Shown: positions 31,537-41,505, numbered from the stretch's first letter. The stretch is 64,000 nucleotides of DNA from Vibrio zhugei (GCF_003716875.1 NZ_CP033078.1:2232001-2296000); one strand, 5' to 3'. The notes: a model not told the origin generated them from the sequence alone. A program made the numbers and translations.

Positions 31537-31833
31537 TTACTCATCACAGTATAAGCTATGCAATACCGTCATCACTGAGTGCGCTTTGGGGCACGTTAGT
31601 GTGTAGTAGACGGTTTGAGCCTCTTTACGAGTGCCCACTAAGCCATCTCGTCTTAACCAAGCTAAATGCTGGGAAAGAGCCGATTGACTCAAGGCTAATT
31701 TGTCACAAAGCTGACCGACAGAGAGCTCTTGCTTATGCAATGAACATAAAATCTGTAAACGACGTTCATTGGCCATTGCTTTGAGTAAAATGACGGCTTC
31801 GGCGGACTTTTTTTCTATTTCTTGTAGGTTCAT
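31537..31833 (-). CDS. hlyU: ArsR/SmtB-family transcriptional regulator HlyU
   Basis: A 98-residue winged-helix dimer. In vibrios HlyU turns on haemolysin/RTX toxin genes by displacing H-NS; its redox-sensitive Cys is thought to matter. The HTH region LSQSALSQHLAWLRRDGLV and ANERRLQILC (Cys near residue 30) match V. cholerae HlyU closely. A second Cys lies near the C-terminus (SLYCDE). Position beside rpsT is also that of V. cholerae. Targets are not in this window. Confidence 0.9.
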   Translation of the reverse strand: MNLQEIEKKSAEAVILLKAMANERRLQILCSLHKQELSVGQLCDKLALSQSALSQHLAWLRRDGLVGTRKEAQTVYYTLTCPKAHSVMTVLHSLYCDE

Positions 31834-32069
31834 TCGTAATAAGCCTCTTAGGACAACGGTTCCAATCCCTCAGTTCATTAGGCTGTTATACCTGAAGACA
31901 CTCTTCAGAAGCTTGTTCATAACTCAATAACCATGATTGATATTATTCATACAGGAACAAAGCAAATACACACTCCAGAACGTCATTCATACCACCGTTG
32001 AATAGTGTTCAATCCCATTATTCATAATGGCTATTGATATTAATATATTTACTTATATGAATAAATATA

Positions 32070-32960
32070 TTAATCAAATAAATTTTCAAATTTAGCCTGA
32101 CACACATTTTTTACTGCAGGATGTTGAATCATACGCTCAGCAAATATGACATAATATTCCTCTTTTAGTTCCTCTATCTGCTCTATTTTGTGCAAAGGAA
32201 TATGGCTATCCCATTCATGAGAATAAAAATTTGGAGCCAAAAATAGGGTGTTGGGATGATAGCGGGCAAAAGCATTCATCAAGGCTGCATCGTCAAACTC
32301 TCCGAGAATATTCGGTTGCAGGCCTTTGCTTTCAAACCATTGATGCACCTTTCTGCCCATTGCTGTGCGACTTCCCGGAATCAGCATCTTATAGTTCTCA
32401 ACGACTTGACTGAGCGTTTGTGCGTGCACCTCAGTGATCGAAAATAAACTCATACTACACTCCCCCAGTTTCTTACTAAACAAGCCCGGACTTTGTCCTG
32501 AATCCACCGGACAGTCCGATAAAATCATGTCTAACTTATGCTGGGACAACTGCTCTAATAGCATATCGTGGGTTGATTCAAAACAACGTAAGTGAATGCG
32601 TTGATCGTCGGGTAAGGTGGTCCCTAAAATTTTACTCACTAATCGTTTTGATAGTGAATCGGCCACCCCCACATCGAACAATAAATTCGCCTGCTGACTA
32701 TAATTGACAATATCCATCATCTCGTAACTCAAACCAAACATGCGATCAGCGTATTGGTAGATCAACTGACCTAATTCTGTCGGCTCAACACTGCGACCAT
32801 TACGCTTGGTCAACTTACCCTGCATACGCTCTTCAAACGATTTGATTTGTCCGGTGACGGTTTGTGGGGTTAAACAAAGTGCCTCCGCAGCTTTGGTGAT
32901 CGATCCTTGTTTACACACCATCCAAAAATAGTACAGATGGTTATAATTGAGATGTGACAT
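32070..32960 (-). CDS. nhaR: LysR-family regulator NhaR
   Basis: A 296-residue LysR regulator; NhaR activates nhaA in response to Na+ and in E. coli also the pga biofilm operon. An N-terminal HTH ([27 protein letters not shown], about 17-43) precedes a long effector domain. The ATG at 32960 gives [17 protein letters not shown], the family start; the longer in-frame reading to 33029 has no support. nhaA is not in the window. Confidence 0.9.
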   Translation of the reverse strand: MSHLNYNHLYYFWMVCKQGSITKAAEALCLTPQTVTGQIKSFEERMQGKLTKRNGRSVEPTELGQLIYQYADRMFGLSYEMMDIVNYSQQANLLFDVGVADSLSKRLVSKILGTTLPDDQRIHLRCFESTHDMLLEQLSQHKLDMILSDCPVDSGQSPGLFSKKLGECSMSLFSITEVHAQTLSQVVENYKMLIPGSRTAMGRKVHQWFESKGLQPNILGEFDDAALMNAFARYHPNTLFLAPNFYSHEWDSHIPLHKIEQIEELKEEYYVIFAERMIQHPAVKNVCQAKFENLFD

Positions 32961-33061
32961 TCGATAAGTCCCTGCTTTATTGTCTTCAAATACAGAGCAC
33001 AGTCTGCAAACGAATCCACCATAATACATGCACGCTTAACTATCGCATTCATTGACCTAAT

Positions 33062-33090
33062 AAAAAAGCGCCAAAATGGCGCTTTTTTTT
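33062..33090 (-). terminator. thyA terminator (bidirectional shape)
   Basis: Stem AGCGCCA / TGGCGCT (33067-33073 with 33077-33083) has an AAA loop. A T run follows on both strands. It abuts the thyA stop codon. Confidence 0.88.
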
Positions 33091-33942
33091 TTAAACAGAA
33101 AATGGATACCGTATCGGCTCATGATGTTCATACCCCGTGACATCAAAGTCGTCTAAAGTGACCCAGGTTTCCAAGTCTTCAAGCGATTTAATCTCGGGAT
33201 TAATATGAAATTCAGGCATACCTAATGGTTCGCGCTTTAATTGTACATCCCGCATCATCGGTAACTGATCTTCATAGATATGAGCGTTAACAATCTTATG
33301 AAATGCCTTGCCCGGTTTATGGCCTGTGATTTGCGCCATTACCGCGAGGAAGACATACACTTGCACCATATTGAAATTCAAGCCTAACGGCACGTCACAA
33401 GAGCGTTGCGTACTATTGAGATACAGTGTATCGCCCAACAATGAAAAATGATGACTGTACATACAGGGACGTAAACATCCCATATGAAATTCACCGGGGT
33501 TATAAAAGTTGAGAATCTCACCACGGTCATCAACACCACGGCTTAAATCATCGACAATTTTTCGTAATTGATCGACATGACCGCCATCGGGTTTGGCCCA
33601 AGCGCGACCTTGCACACCATAGACCCGTCCCATGTCATCTTCGCCTTTACGATAGGGATTGTTTAACCAAGCATCATTGAGGTTGGAGTTGGCATCCCAT
33701 GTTTTGGTACCAAGCTTACGAAAGTCTGCCGCATTATCGTAACCACGGATATAACCAAGCAGTTCAGCAACGGCCGACTTCCAAAAGCTTTTTCGCGTAG
33801 TGACCAACGGAAACTGATTCATGCCGACATCGTAAGTTAAATCCGCATTAATCACCGTAAGGCAACGTTTGCCAGTGCGTTCATTTTCAATCCACTGACC
33901 TTGGTCAACAATTCTCTGGCAAAGATCTAAATACTGTTTCAC
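33091..33942 (-). CDS. thyA: Thymidylate synthase ThyA
   Basis: Methylates dUMP to dTMP with methylene-tetrahydrofolate. The 283 residues include the dUMP-binding [17 protein letters not shown] region, the catalytic Cys in [12 protein letters not shown], and [19 protein letters not shown]. It is slightly longer than E. coli ThyA (264) with an insertion before the active site, as in other vibrio-type enzymes. Its ATG overlaps the lgt stop by 4 bp (lgt-thyA operon as in E. coli). Confidence 0.95.
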   Translation of the reverse strand: MKQYLDLCQRIVDQGQWIENERTGKRCLTVINADLTYDVGMNQFPLVTTRKSFWKSAVAELLGYIRGYDNAADFRKLGTKTWDANSNLNDAWLNNPYRKGEDDMGRVYGVQGRAWAKPDGGHVDQLRKIVDDLSRGVDDRGEILNFYNPGEFHMGCLRPCMYSHHFSLLGDTLYLNSTQRSCDVPLGLNFNMVQVYVFLAVMAQITGHKPGKAFHKIVNAHIYEDQLPMMRDVQLKREPLGMPEFHINPEIKSLEDLETWVTLDDFDVTGYEHHEPIRYPFSV

Positions 33943-34766
33943 ATTTCACCTGACTTCTCGGGAACACTGTCTTTGTAGACACCTCGTTTATAGGACCAAA
34001 TCATCAATAGTAAACCAATAATAATCATAGGAATTGATAAGATTTGACCCATTGAGATCACACCATCAAATAATCCAAGCTGCGGATCCGGTTGACGGAA
34101 GAACTCAACAAAGGAGCGAAATATACCATAGAGCACAAGAAAGAGACCAGAGACCGACCCCAAAGGACGAGGTTTACGGACAAACACATTCAGCACAATC
34201 AGGAGGACGACTCCTTCTAGTAAAAACTCATAAAGCTGAGACGGGTGACGTGGAAGCGGCCCACCGCCAGGGAAAATCATGGCCCATGGGACATCGGTAA
34301 CGCGGCCCCACAATTCTCCATTGATGAAGTTGCCAAGACGTCCCGCTCCTAACCCAAAGGGGACGAGGGGAGCGACAAAATCGGCAATGCTGAAAAAAGA
34401 GCGATGGTGTTTACGACCATACCAATACATCGCGGTAATGACACCAAGTAACCCACCGTGGAACGACATACCACCAGTCCATACTTCAAATAAGTACAGC
34501 GGGTTCGCTAAGAACAAATCTAAGTTATAAAATAAGACGTAACCAATACGCCCACCAATCACAACACCAAGAAATCCGGCAAATAACAAATCAGACACTT
34601 GATCGCGATTCCAGCCGCTGCCAGGTTTATCCGCTCTGCGGTTGGCTAACCACATCGCAAAGAGAAAGCCGATAAGGTACATCAACCCGTACCAACGAAT
34701 GGCAACAGGTCCAATGGACACTAAGATGGGATCAAAATCAGGAAAATGAAAGTAGCCTTGGGACAT
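33939..34766 (-). CDS. lgt: Prolipoprotein diacylglyceryl transferase Lgt
   Basis: Inner-membrane enzyme that attaches diacylglycerol from phosphatidylglycerol to the lipobox Cys, the first step of lipoprotein maturation. The 275 residues have seven membrane helices and the Lgt signature [14 protein letters not shown], with HGG in SFHGGLLG. Translationally coupled to thyA by a 4-bp overlap; the TauE/SafE gene lies 30 bp upstream. Confidence 0.96.
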   Translation of the reverse strand: MSQGYFHFPDFDPILVSIGPVAIRWYGLMYLIGFLFAMWLANRRADKPGSGWNRDQVSDLLFAGFLGVVIGGRIGYVLFYNLDLFLANPLYLFEVWTGGMSFHGGLLGVITAMYWYGRKHHRSFFSIADFVAPLVPFGLGAGRLGNFINGELWGRVTDVPWAMIFPGGGPLPRHPSQLYEFLLEGVVLLIVLNVFVRKPRPLGSVSGLFLVLYGIFRSFVEFFRQPDPQLGLFDGVISMGQILSIPMIIIGLLLMIWSYKRGVYKDSVPEKSGEM

Positions 34767-34796
34767 AATGAGCTTCTCTTATGTTTTTATAGTTTG

Positions 34797-35597
34797 TTAG
34801 TGCAATAACATGCTCGTTGATACAAGCATGAGAAAAATGGAAAACACTTTTTTTAGTGTCGATGTCGATAAACGAACGGCTAACTTTGCACCGATGCGCG
34901 TGGTCAGCATTGACGTTGAGGCGATAGCGAATAACGCGGGTAAGTATACATAACCGATGCTGTATTTGGGCAATCCTGCCACAGAAAAACCGTGCAAGAT
35001 AAACCCAATCATGCCCGATAGCGCAATCACTAATCCACAAACGGAGGACGATCCGACCGCCTGACGCATTTCTACGCCATGCCGGTTAAGAAAGGGAACG
35101 GACAGCGATCCCCCGCCGATTCCCGCCAAACTCGATACAATACCAATACCACTGCCCCACAACGTGGTCATCACAGCACCAGGCATCGCTCTTTTTGCCT
35201 GAGAATGGATCGACAAATACATTTTAATGGCGAGAAAAAAGACAATAACACCAAATACTTTTGGTAAATACTGATTCGGTATCCACTCTGCAAGAGTGGC
35301 ACCAAGAAACCCGCCAACCACCACTCCAGGCATCAGCCATTTCACCGCGTAAAAGTCGACATTCCCTAATTTAAAGTGATTGAATGCCGATGAAGCCGAG
35401 GTCACGATAATAGTCGCAAGTGAGGTAGCCAATGCTAGCTGTATGACAATTTTTTCTGAAATTCCCGCATAAGGCAGAATAAACATTAAGGAGGGCACCA
35501 CTAATAATCCGCCACCAATACCGAGAAGCCCCGCAAGAATCCCAACAAACACTCCCACAAGAAGCAGCACGAGCAATAATTCAATACTCACAATCAA
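34797..35597 (-). CDS. TauE/SafE-family membrane transporter
   Basis: A 266-residue inner-membrane protein with about eight hydrophobic helices arranged as two TauE/SafE repeats (GLLGIGGGLLVVPSL near residue 25 and GIGGGSLSVPFL near 155). Family members export sulfite, sulfoacetate or related organosulfur anions; the substrate here is unknown. It lies 2 bp after ptsP and 30 bp before lgt, so it is within a rppH-ptsP-TauE-lgt-thyA cluster. Confidence 0.85.
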   Translation of the reverse strand: MIVSIELLLVLLLVGVFVGILAGLLGIGGGLLVVPSLMFILPYAGISEKIVIQLALATSLATIIVTSASSAFNHFKLGNVDFYAVKWLMPGVVVGGFLGATLAEWIPNQYLPKVFGVIVFFLAIKMYLSIHSQAKRAMPGAVMTTLWGSGIGIVSSLAGIGGGSLSVPFLNRHGVEMRQAVGSSSVCGLVIALSGMIGFILHGFSVAGLPKYSIGYVYLPALFAIASTSMLTTRIGAKLAVRLSTSTLKKVFSIFLMLVSTSMLLH

Positions 35598-35599
35598 TC

Positions 35600-37843
35600 C
35601 TATTTGTTACCGGCTCGAATGAATCCCGCAAAGCCGTTATCTTCAAAATATGTGCGCATCATAATATAAATATCATTACCGTATGATTGAAGTAGACTCG
35701 ATTGTGCCAGTTTTTTTAGATCCGCAAACGAGGAGTTGCGTAACAGGTACTTCACACGTGCAATGTTTGATGGGTTCATACTTAGCGAAGTAAACCCTAA
35801 TCCGGTCAGTAATAACGCGCCCATGGGATCCCCAGCCAATTCACCGCAAATACAAACAGGCATGTGATACTGCTGACAAAAGAGTTGGATATGATTAAGC
35901 GCTCGAATCACCGCCGGATGCATGGAATCGTAGACATCGGCAACCCGTGTATTGTTCCTATCGACGGCTAATAAATATTGGGTTAAATCGTTGGTGCCCA
36001 CTGACACAAAATCAATCTTATCAGCGATATCAGGCAACAGGTACAACATAGACGGGACTTCCAACATGATGCCAACACGTGGCCAAGTGATACTCGGAAA
36101 ACTCACTCGCACATCGTTGTACGCCTGTTTTAACAAAAATAACGCATCATCGAGCTCCGTAATACTCGAGATCATCGGCAGCATAATCGATAAGTTTTGC
36201 GTCTGTGCACTCGCCTTCAACATCGAGCGCAGTTGAATCAGAAAAATATCCGGATGATCCAAAGTAAAACGGATACCTCGCCAACCAAGAAAGGGGTTAT
36301 CTTCTTCGATCGGAAGGTATGGCAGCGGTTTATCGCCCCCCACATCCAAGGTTCGCATAACTACGGGCTTGTTATCATAAGCGGTCAACACCGAGCGATA
36401 CAACGCAACCTGCTCTTCTTCAGACGGAAAGCGATGCTGCATAAGAAAAGAGATTTCGGTGCGATATAACCCAATGCCATCCACCGCTTGATTCGGGACC
36501 AAATGACTCTCGCCACTCAACCCAGAATTCAACATCAATTCAATTCGCTGACCATCCAGTGTGATCGCCGGTTCCAAAATGCGATCATTCACCACCTTGG
36601 TCAGGGCACGTTCTTCATTGGCTAACGTTTTATATTCGCGCAATAATTGGCGATTGGGAGAAATAAACAGTGTGCCGCTGTAGCCATCAACAATGCCACG
36701 ACGACCATTGATATCGTTAAGATTGATCTTCACGCCAACAATGGCTGGCACGCCTAGTGCGCGTGATAAAATGGCGGCATGGGAATTGGCGGCCCCTTCC
36801 AAAGAGACCACCGCCAATAATTTCTCTTTGGGTAAGGTGGCGAGCAACGAAGCACTTAGCTCTCTCACAACTAAAATAATGGGCTTATCTAAATGCTGCT
36901 GCTGTTTTTCTGTGTTATAGAGAAAATACAATAACCGCTGGCCGAGTTCTCGAACATCCTGCGCGCGTTCTTTTAAGTAGCCATCGGACATGCGAGCAAA
37001 ACGATTTGAGTACGCTTCAATGACTTGGCGTAATGCCCAATCCGCACGATCTCCTTGCTGGATATGATCTTTGAAGTCTTTCCTGAGGATAGGATCATTT
37101 AATAAGTGAGTGAATAAGTCGAAAATAGCTAACGCATCTTTATGAATTTCGCTATCGAGCTTCTTACGCATTTTTCGAAAATCAGCGAGTGCTCTCTCTA
37201 TCGCTAAGGAAAGCCACTCCTGTTCACGCTCAATATTAATGGATGAGGCTGGATACACATCGGACAGTCTTGGCTGCGTGTTATCAAACCAAAATTCACC
37301 GATCGCCACACCGGATGAGGCCGGGATCCCGTTGACGGTGCGCTGCTTGGATAACAGCCACTGTCCTTGAGTCTGAGCGTGAGTCACAATCACCGCCAAC
37401 TGAGCAGCTAAGGTGACTAAAAACGACACTTCCATCTCACTAAATAAACGGGGCGTTTTCTGCTGGACCACAAGGATCCCTAGCACTTGCTTTCGGTGGA
37501 TGATGGGGGTGGCAAGAAATGCGTTATAAACTTCCTCACCAAGCTGTTTAAAGTATTTAAACTGCGGATGCTCATAGGCTTTAGCCAGATTCAATGGCTC
37601 AGCAGTTCGTTTGACAAACCCGACCAAGCCTTCATCAAACCCGATATGAATTTTATCGCCTTTAAACTGCAAGCCCTGAGTCGCCATCAATTCTAGGCGC
37701 TGATGCTCCTCATTGGCTAGATAGACAGTACAGCAATCCGTTCCCATCGCTGAGCACGTTTGCTTTACAAAAGTAGACAATGCCTCATAGACATCATCCA
37801 CTTTTGAAACTTGTTCCACTATCTCTCTTAGCTGAGCAAGCAT
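35600..37843 (-). CDS. ptsP: PEP-protein phosphotransferase PtsP (enzyme I-Ntr)
   Basis: First component of the nitrogen PTS: takes phosphate from PEP and passes it to NPr, and so to EIIA-Ntr. The 747 residues have an N-terminal GAF domain (about 15-160) that senses glutamine/2-oxoglutarate in E. coli, the EI N-terminal domain with the phosphorylated His in NSHAAILSRALGVPAIVG, and a PEP-binding TIM barrel with GGDKPLPYLP and SVGTNDLTQYLLAVDR. It begins 8 bp after rppH, the same order as E. coli. Confidence 0.95.
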   Translation of the reverse strand: MLAQLREIVEQVSKVDDVYEALSTFVKQTCSAMGTDCCTVYLANEEHQRLELMATQGLQFKGDKIHIGFDEGLVGFVKRTAEPLNLAKAYEHPQFKYFKQLGEEVYNAFLATPIIHRKQVLGILVVQQKTPRLFSEMEVSFLVTLAAQLAVIVTHAQTQGQWLLSKQRTVNGIPASSGVAIGEFWFDNTQPRLSDVYPASSINIEREQEWLSLAIERALADFRKMRKKLDSEIHKDALAIFDLFTHLLNDPILRKDFKDHIQQGDRADWALRQVIEAYSNRFARMSDGYLKERAQDVRELGQRLLYFLYNTEKQQQHLDKPIILVVRELSASLLATLPKEKLLAVVSLEGAANSHAAILSRALGVPAIVGVKINLNDINGRRGIVDGYSGTLFISPNRQLLREYKTLANEERALTKVVNDRILEPAITLDGQRIELMLNSGLSGESHLVPNQAVDGIGLYRTEISFLMQHRFPSEEEQVALYRSVLTAYDNKPVVMRTLDVGGDKPLPYLPIEEDNPFLGWRGIRFTLDHPDIFLIQLRSMLKASAQTQNLSIMLPMISSITELDDALFLLKQAYNDVRVSFPSITWPRVGIMLEVPSMLYLLPDIADKIDFVSVGTNDLTQYLLAVDRNNTRVADVYDSMHPAVIRALNHIQLFCQQYHMPVCICGELAGDPMGALLLTGLGFTSLSMNPSNIARVKYLLRNSSFADLKKLAQSSLLQSYGNDIYIMMRTYFEDNGFAGFIRAGNK

Positions 37844-37851
37844 ATCAATTG

Positions 37852-38370
37852 TTACCCTCTTCGTTGTTTACGCCGAGCTTTGGAACGACGTTCCTTGAAC
37901 GGCATCGCGATTGCTGCAAACTCCTTCATGGTTCGTCGATAAACATCACGTTTAAACGAAACAACTTGCCTGACTGGGTACCAATAACTGACCCAACGCC
38001 AACCATCGAATTCTGGTGAAATGCCGCGCTGCATATTGATTTTCGCTTCATCGCATTCAAGACGCAGTAAAAACCATTTCTGTTTCTGCCCGATACAGAC
38101 AGGTTGTGAATCCCATCGAACCAATCGCTTTGGTAACTTGTATCTTAGCCAATGACGACTGGTCGAGATGACTTTCACATCTTTTTTCGTTAAACCGACT
38201 TCCTCATAAAGTTCTCTGTACATGGCTTGTTCGGGCGTCTCACCATCATCGATGCCCCCCTGAGGAAACTGCCATGAGTGCTGTCCGTATCGTTTCGCCC
38301 AGAATACTTGACCATGGTTGTTACATATTACGATACCGACATTCAGTCGATAACCATCGCCATCTATCAC
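37852..38370 (-). CDS. rppH: RNA pyrophosphohydrolase RppH
   Basis: Nudix hydrolase that converts 5'-triphosphate ends of mRNA to monophosphate, triggering RNase E decay. The 172 residues contain the Nudix box [23 protein letters not shown] (about 38-60) and the [10 protein letters not shown] motif; the basic tail is family typical. The start is GTG at 38370 with AGAGG 7 nt upstream, giving (M)[13 protein letters not shown] as in E. coli. It diverges from mutH across the DnaA-box region. Confidence 0.94.
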   Translation of the reverse strand: MIDGDGYRLNVGIVICNNHGQVFWAKRYGQHSWQFPQGGIDDGETPEQAMYRELYEEVGLTKKDVKVISTSRHWLRYKLPKRLVRWDSQPVCIGQKQKWFLLRLECDEAKINMQRGISPEFDGWRWVSYWYPVRQVVSFKRDVYRRTMKEFAAIAMPFKERRSKARRKQRRG

Positions 38371-38971
38371 TGGCAAACCTCTAAAATATTCTCAATTAAC
38401 CTGATTTTTCCACATATCCCCAGTCGGAGCAAATGCGCGAGTGTGATTCAGGCGATATTTATGCTCAACAGACGATATTTCTTCAAAAATATCATCAAAA
38501 ATAACTTATCAACATTTATTTGCGAAGTAGCGCACATTTATTCACGTTTTCTGTGAATAAGTGTGTGAAGAAGCCAAAACATCGTTTAAAAAAACAGCGA
38601 AGCGAACAAAAAAGATCCTTTTGAATCATTTTTAATCAAGCTTTAAATTATAACAAAAACATGCAGTTAAAAACAAAAATGCGCTTATATTTTTTTGTGA
38701 ATAAAAAAAGATCAAACCGTTTTAAAAACTGATTAAAGATCCACCAAATCTGGGGTTATCCACAAAACCCAAGCAAACTTCGCATAGAATACCTGCAACC
38801 TCTTGTTTTTATCACGATTAACCCCCTGTTTATCCATCCAGCAATTTGCACAACAAACTCTCACCTCCTTCATCCTGTGGATAAATTGTGAATGAAGATC
38901 TTCTGCAGCGATCAACCGTTTGGTGTAGGATCCGATTCTACGTTCCCTATTGTTCAACGATATCGTCAGAC
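38371..38971. promoter_or_regulatory. rppH-mutH intergenic DnaA-box cluster (DARS2-like)
   Basis: This 600-bp AT-rich gap has four perfect TTATNCACA boxes: 38552-38560 (minus), 38696-38704 (minus), 38756-38764 (plus) and 38876-38884 (minus). One-mismatch boxes lie at 38406-38414, 38506-38514, 38538-38546 and 38887-38895; the last is in tandem with the fourth perfect box, 2 bp apart. An IHF-like site matching 12 of 13 positions is at 38634-38646. E. coli DARS2, which promotes ADP-to-ATP exchange on DnaA, lies in the same mutH-rppH (ygdP) gap. The region also holds the rppH and mutH promoters. Confidence 0.7.
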
Positions 38972-39640
38972 ATGAAATCAGAACCGCAAACTGAACAAGA
39001 GCTATTAGAGCGTGCGCGCAACATTGCAGGCTGCACCTTTTCCGAGCTCGCACAAGAAGCAGGCATCAATGTTCCGCCAGATCTTCGTAAAGATAAAGGA
39101 TGGGTGGGCCAACTATTAGAATGGCACCTTGGAGCCACGGCGGGCAGTAAACCACAACAAGATTTTGAATCATTAGGCATAGAGCTTAAGAGCATCCCGA
39201 TCAGCCATCAAGGACGACCACTAGAAACCACCTTTGTGTGTGTGGCCCCATTGACCGGTGTGCATGGTATTACTTGGGAAACCAGCCATGTGAGAAATAA
39301 ACTCTCACGCGTTTTATGGGTCCCTGTACAAGGCGAACGAGAAATACCACTGGCTGAACGTCGAGTTGGCTCACCACTGCTCTGGAGCCCTTCTCCGGAT
39401 GAAGAAGCACAACTAAAAGCCGATTGGGAAGAACTTATGGAGTTCATTGTCCTAGGCCAATTTTCACAAATCAGTGCGCGCCATGGCGAAGTCATGCAAC
39501 TGAGGCCGAAAGCGGCAAACGGGAAAGTGTTAACTGAAGCTTATGGACAGCAAGGTAAGCCTATCAAGACGCAGCCTCGGGGCTTTTATCTACGTACTCA
39601 ATTTACCGCGCAAATATTGCAACGCTACTACGCAGGTTGA
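38972..39640 (+). CDS. mutH: DNA mismatch repair endonuclease MutH
   Basis: Nicks the unmethylated strand at hemimethylated GATC after activation by MutS-MutL; its presence implies Dam-directed repair. The 222 residues carry the catalytic motif [11 protein letters not shown] (Asp...Glu-x-Lys) near residues 64-74 and a conserved Lys/Tyr-rich C-terminus. The ATG at 38972 gives [15 protein letters not shown]; the in-frame extension to 38888 would start inside the DnaA boxes. Confidence 0.95.
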   Translation: MKSEPQTEQELLERARNIAGCTFSELAQEAGINVPPDLRKDKGWVGQLLEWHLGATAGSKPQQDFESLGIELKSIPISHQGRPLETTFVCVAPLTGVHGITWETSHVRNKLSRVLWVPVQGEREIPLAERRVGSPLLWSPSPDEEAQLKADWEELMEFIVLGQFSQISARHGEVMQLRPKAANGKVLTEAYGQQGKPIKTQPRGFYLRTQFTAQILQRYYAG

Positions 39641-39850
39641 CAATAATGATGGTTAAACGGATGACCCGCTAAGTGTGCCAAAGATCCAATTCACATCATG
39701 TTTGTATTCCTTTCACTACTGCGCTTCGCTTATAGTGGTACAAGAAAGGCTCATAAAGTTCTTATAAACCGTTAAGGACTTCAATAAGATAGATTAGATG
39801 TGCGCGACAGCTTCATTCCATTTGCTTTTTCGCACTGACAAGGAAGTAAT

Positions 39851-40885
39851 ATGCAATATACCAAGTTAGCCAATTCCAATTTAGAGGTCAGTAAAATTGC
39901 CCTCGGCACGATGACTTTTGGTGAACAAAATAGCCAAGCTGATGCCTTTGAACAGCTCGATTACGCGCTCGAAAGAGGGATCAATTTCATTGATACTGCA
40001 GAAATGTACCCTGTCCCTCCGAAACCAGAGACACAAGGTGCCACTGAGGCCTTCATTGGAAACTGGATCGAACGCTCAGGGAAGCGTGAAAAAATCATTT
40101 TAGCGACCAAAGTGGCTGGTCCGCGTAATGTTCCACATATTCGCGATAACATGGCACTGGATCATCGTAATATCCATCAAGCGATTGATGATAGTCTGCG
40201 CCGGTTAAAAACCGACTATATAGACCTTTATCAACTGCATTGGCCACAACGGGTAACCAATACTTTCGGTACGCTTAGCTATCCCTATCCAGATGAAAAA
40301 AGTACGGTCAGTTTACTCGAAACACTAGAAGCGATGAATGACTTGGTGAAAGCCGGTAAGGTTCGCTCAATTGGTGTATCGAATGAAACGCCGTGGGGCT
40401 TAATGAGCTATTTACACCTAGCGGACAAGCATGATCTTCCGAAGATGGTCTCTATTCAAAATCCGTATAATTTGCTCAATCGTTCATTTGAAATCGGCCT
40501 GTCTGAAATTACTCATCAAGAAGACATCAAACTGCTCGCCTACTCGCCGATGGCGTTTGGGATCTTAAGTGGTAAATACCTGAATGGCGCCAAACCTAAA
40601 GGCGCGCGATGTTCTTTATACGAACGGTTTAAACGTTACTTTACTCCACAAGGTATTCAAGCGACCGAAGCCTATGTAGAACTGGCACAGGCTTACGGCT
40701 TGGATCCAGCGCAAATGGCATTAGCATTCGTCAACCAAAGGCCCTTTGTCGGCAGTAATATCATTGGAGCGACGTCTTTGGAACAACTCAAAACCAATAT
40801 CGATAGTTTAGATGTCAACTTGAGCGATGAATTGCTACAAAAAATAGAAGGCATCGCAACCCTCTATTCCAATCCTTGTCCTTAA
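39851..40885 (+). CDS. tas: Aldo/keto reductase Tas
   Basis: NADP(H)-dependent aldo/keto reductase of 344 residues (E. coli Tas 346). The TIM-barrel motifs are present: DTAEMYPVPP with the catalytic Asp and Tyr, Lys in LATKVAG, and DLYQLHWPQR with His. Named after a tyrosine-auxotrophy suppressor in E. coli; the natural substrate is not settled. AAGGAAG precedes the ATG. Proximity to mutH matches E. coli and V. cholerae. Confidence 0.92.
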   Translation: MQYTKLANSNLEVSKIALGTMTFGEQNSQADAFEQLDYALERGINFIDTAEMYPVPPKPETQGATEAFIGNWIERSGKREKIILATKVAGPRNVPHIRDNMALDHRNIHQAIDDSLRRLKTDYIDLYQLHWPQRVTNTFGTLSYPYPDEKSTVSLLETLEAMNDLVKAGKVRSIGVSNETPWGLMSYLHLADKHDLPKMVSIQNPYNLLNRSFEIGLSEITHQEDIKLLAYSPMAFGILSGKYLNGAKPKGARCSLYERFKRYFTPQGIQATEAYVELAQAYGLDPAQMALAFVNQRPFVGSNIIGATSLEQLKTNIDSLDVNLSDELLQKIEGIATLYSNPCP

Positions 40886-40888
40886 CAG

Positions 40889-40926
40889 GTTATCGGGCCA
40901 GTGAGCCTCACTGGCCCGATTATATT
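40889..40926. terminator. Bidirectional terminator between tas and the DUF1127 gene
   Basis: A 14-bp perfect stem ATCGGGCCAGTGAG with its complement (about 40892-40920) and a 1-nt loop centre lies between convergent genes. The plus strand continues TATATTA, so the T run is weak but the stem is very strong. Confidence 0.75.
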
Positions 40927-41179
40927 ACGTCGTTATTCGCGACGATAACATTCGGCGAATATGATACAAACGGCGCTGCACTTTCACTGTATCAGCAAGC
41001 GTATTCATCGTTGCGATATGCGAAGAGGGAGTAAAGCCAATATCTCGTAGCATATACACACTCATCAATGGCAGATGATACGCTTGTTTACGTATTTGAC
41101 TCTGCCAACGACGTTCTTCTAAACGCAGATCAGCACGAATTAAGAGTACGGCGACTTTTAAATATAAAGATTGAGACAT
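40925..41179 (-). CDS. DUF1127-like small protein
   Basis: An 84-residue basic protein of unknown function. The segment RRWQSQIRKQAYHLPLM followed by SVYMLRDIGFTPSSH resembles the DUF1127 (YjiS) core, in which a W/R-rich helix precedes L-x-DIGL. AGGAAAT lies 5 nt before the ATG, supporting translation. It sits between vpsR and tas, where V. cholerae has a hypothetical gene, and is preceded by a tiny ORF on the same strand. Confidence 0.65.
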   Translation of the reverse strand: MSQSLYLKVAVLLIRADLRLEERRWQSQIRKQAYHLPLMSVYMLRDIGFTPSSHIATMNTLADTVKVQRRLYHIRRMLSSRITT

Positions 41180-41354
41180 GAGTATTTCCTATCATTCAGT
41201 AATGCTGAAAAATAGGCAGCAATATACATTTCGTTATCGTTATTCAATATAACAATAAATAGGTGAGAGTAGATCCTCTATACACGCTGCCTTTCCGCAG
41301 CCTGTTTGAGGTTACGGACTAATTCAGTGGGTTTTGCTTGCAGTTACGCTGGCT

Positions 41355-41438
41355 TTAATGGAAATCCATAACAGCGCAACAGGCATCGGGGTTAACCGAC
41401 ATCGACACAGCAGATGCGTTTGCAATATTCATTAGCAT
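41355..41438 (-). CDS. Possible 27-residue small protein or leader peptide
   Basis: The minus strand has AGGAGG (41446-41451), a near-perfect ribosome site, 7 nt before an ATG (41438). The frame has 27 codons, reads MLMNIANASAVSMSVNP then DACCAVMDFH, and stops at 41355. It is too short for family assignment. It lies upstream of the DUF1127-like gene on the same strand, with a GCTGC/GCAGC hairpin (41286-41301) between. It could be a leader peptide for that gene or an independent microprotein; no family is recognised. Confidence 0.5.
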   Translation of the reverse strand: MLMNIANASAVSMSVNPDACCAVMDFH

Positions 41439-41473
41439 TGTGTGCCTCCTAGCAAAAAATTAGTCCAATTAGA

Positions 41474-41505
41474 TATGTATATCAGAATGTTATCTGATAT
41501 ACATA
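41474..41505. repeat. 13-bp perfect inverted repeat (operator or RNA hairpin)
   Basis: TATGTATATCAGA (41474-41486) and its exact complement (41493-41505) are separated by 6 bp. The repeat lies 23 bp upstream of the strong ribosome site of the 27-codon ORF. It is either the operator of a dimeric regulator over that gene's promoter or a 5'-UTR hairpin. The rest of 41180-41659 is AT-rich and shows nothing else. Confidence 0.6.

Noticed and set aside
38756..38764. Interpreting the DnaA-box region as a second replication origin
   Set aside because: There is no DnaA-trio/DUE-type AT-rich 13-mer array next to the boxes, no dnaA or rctB neighbour, and the synteny points to a DARS-type or promoter role instead.
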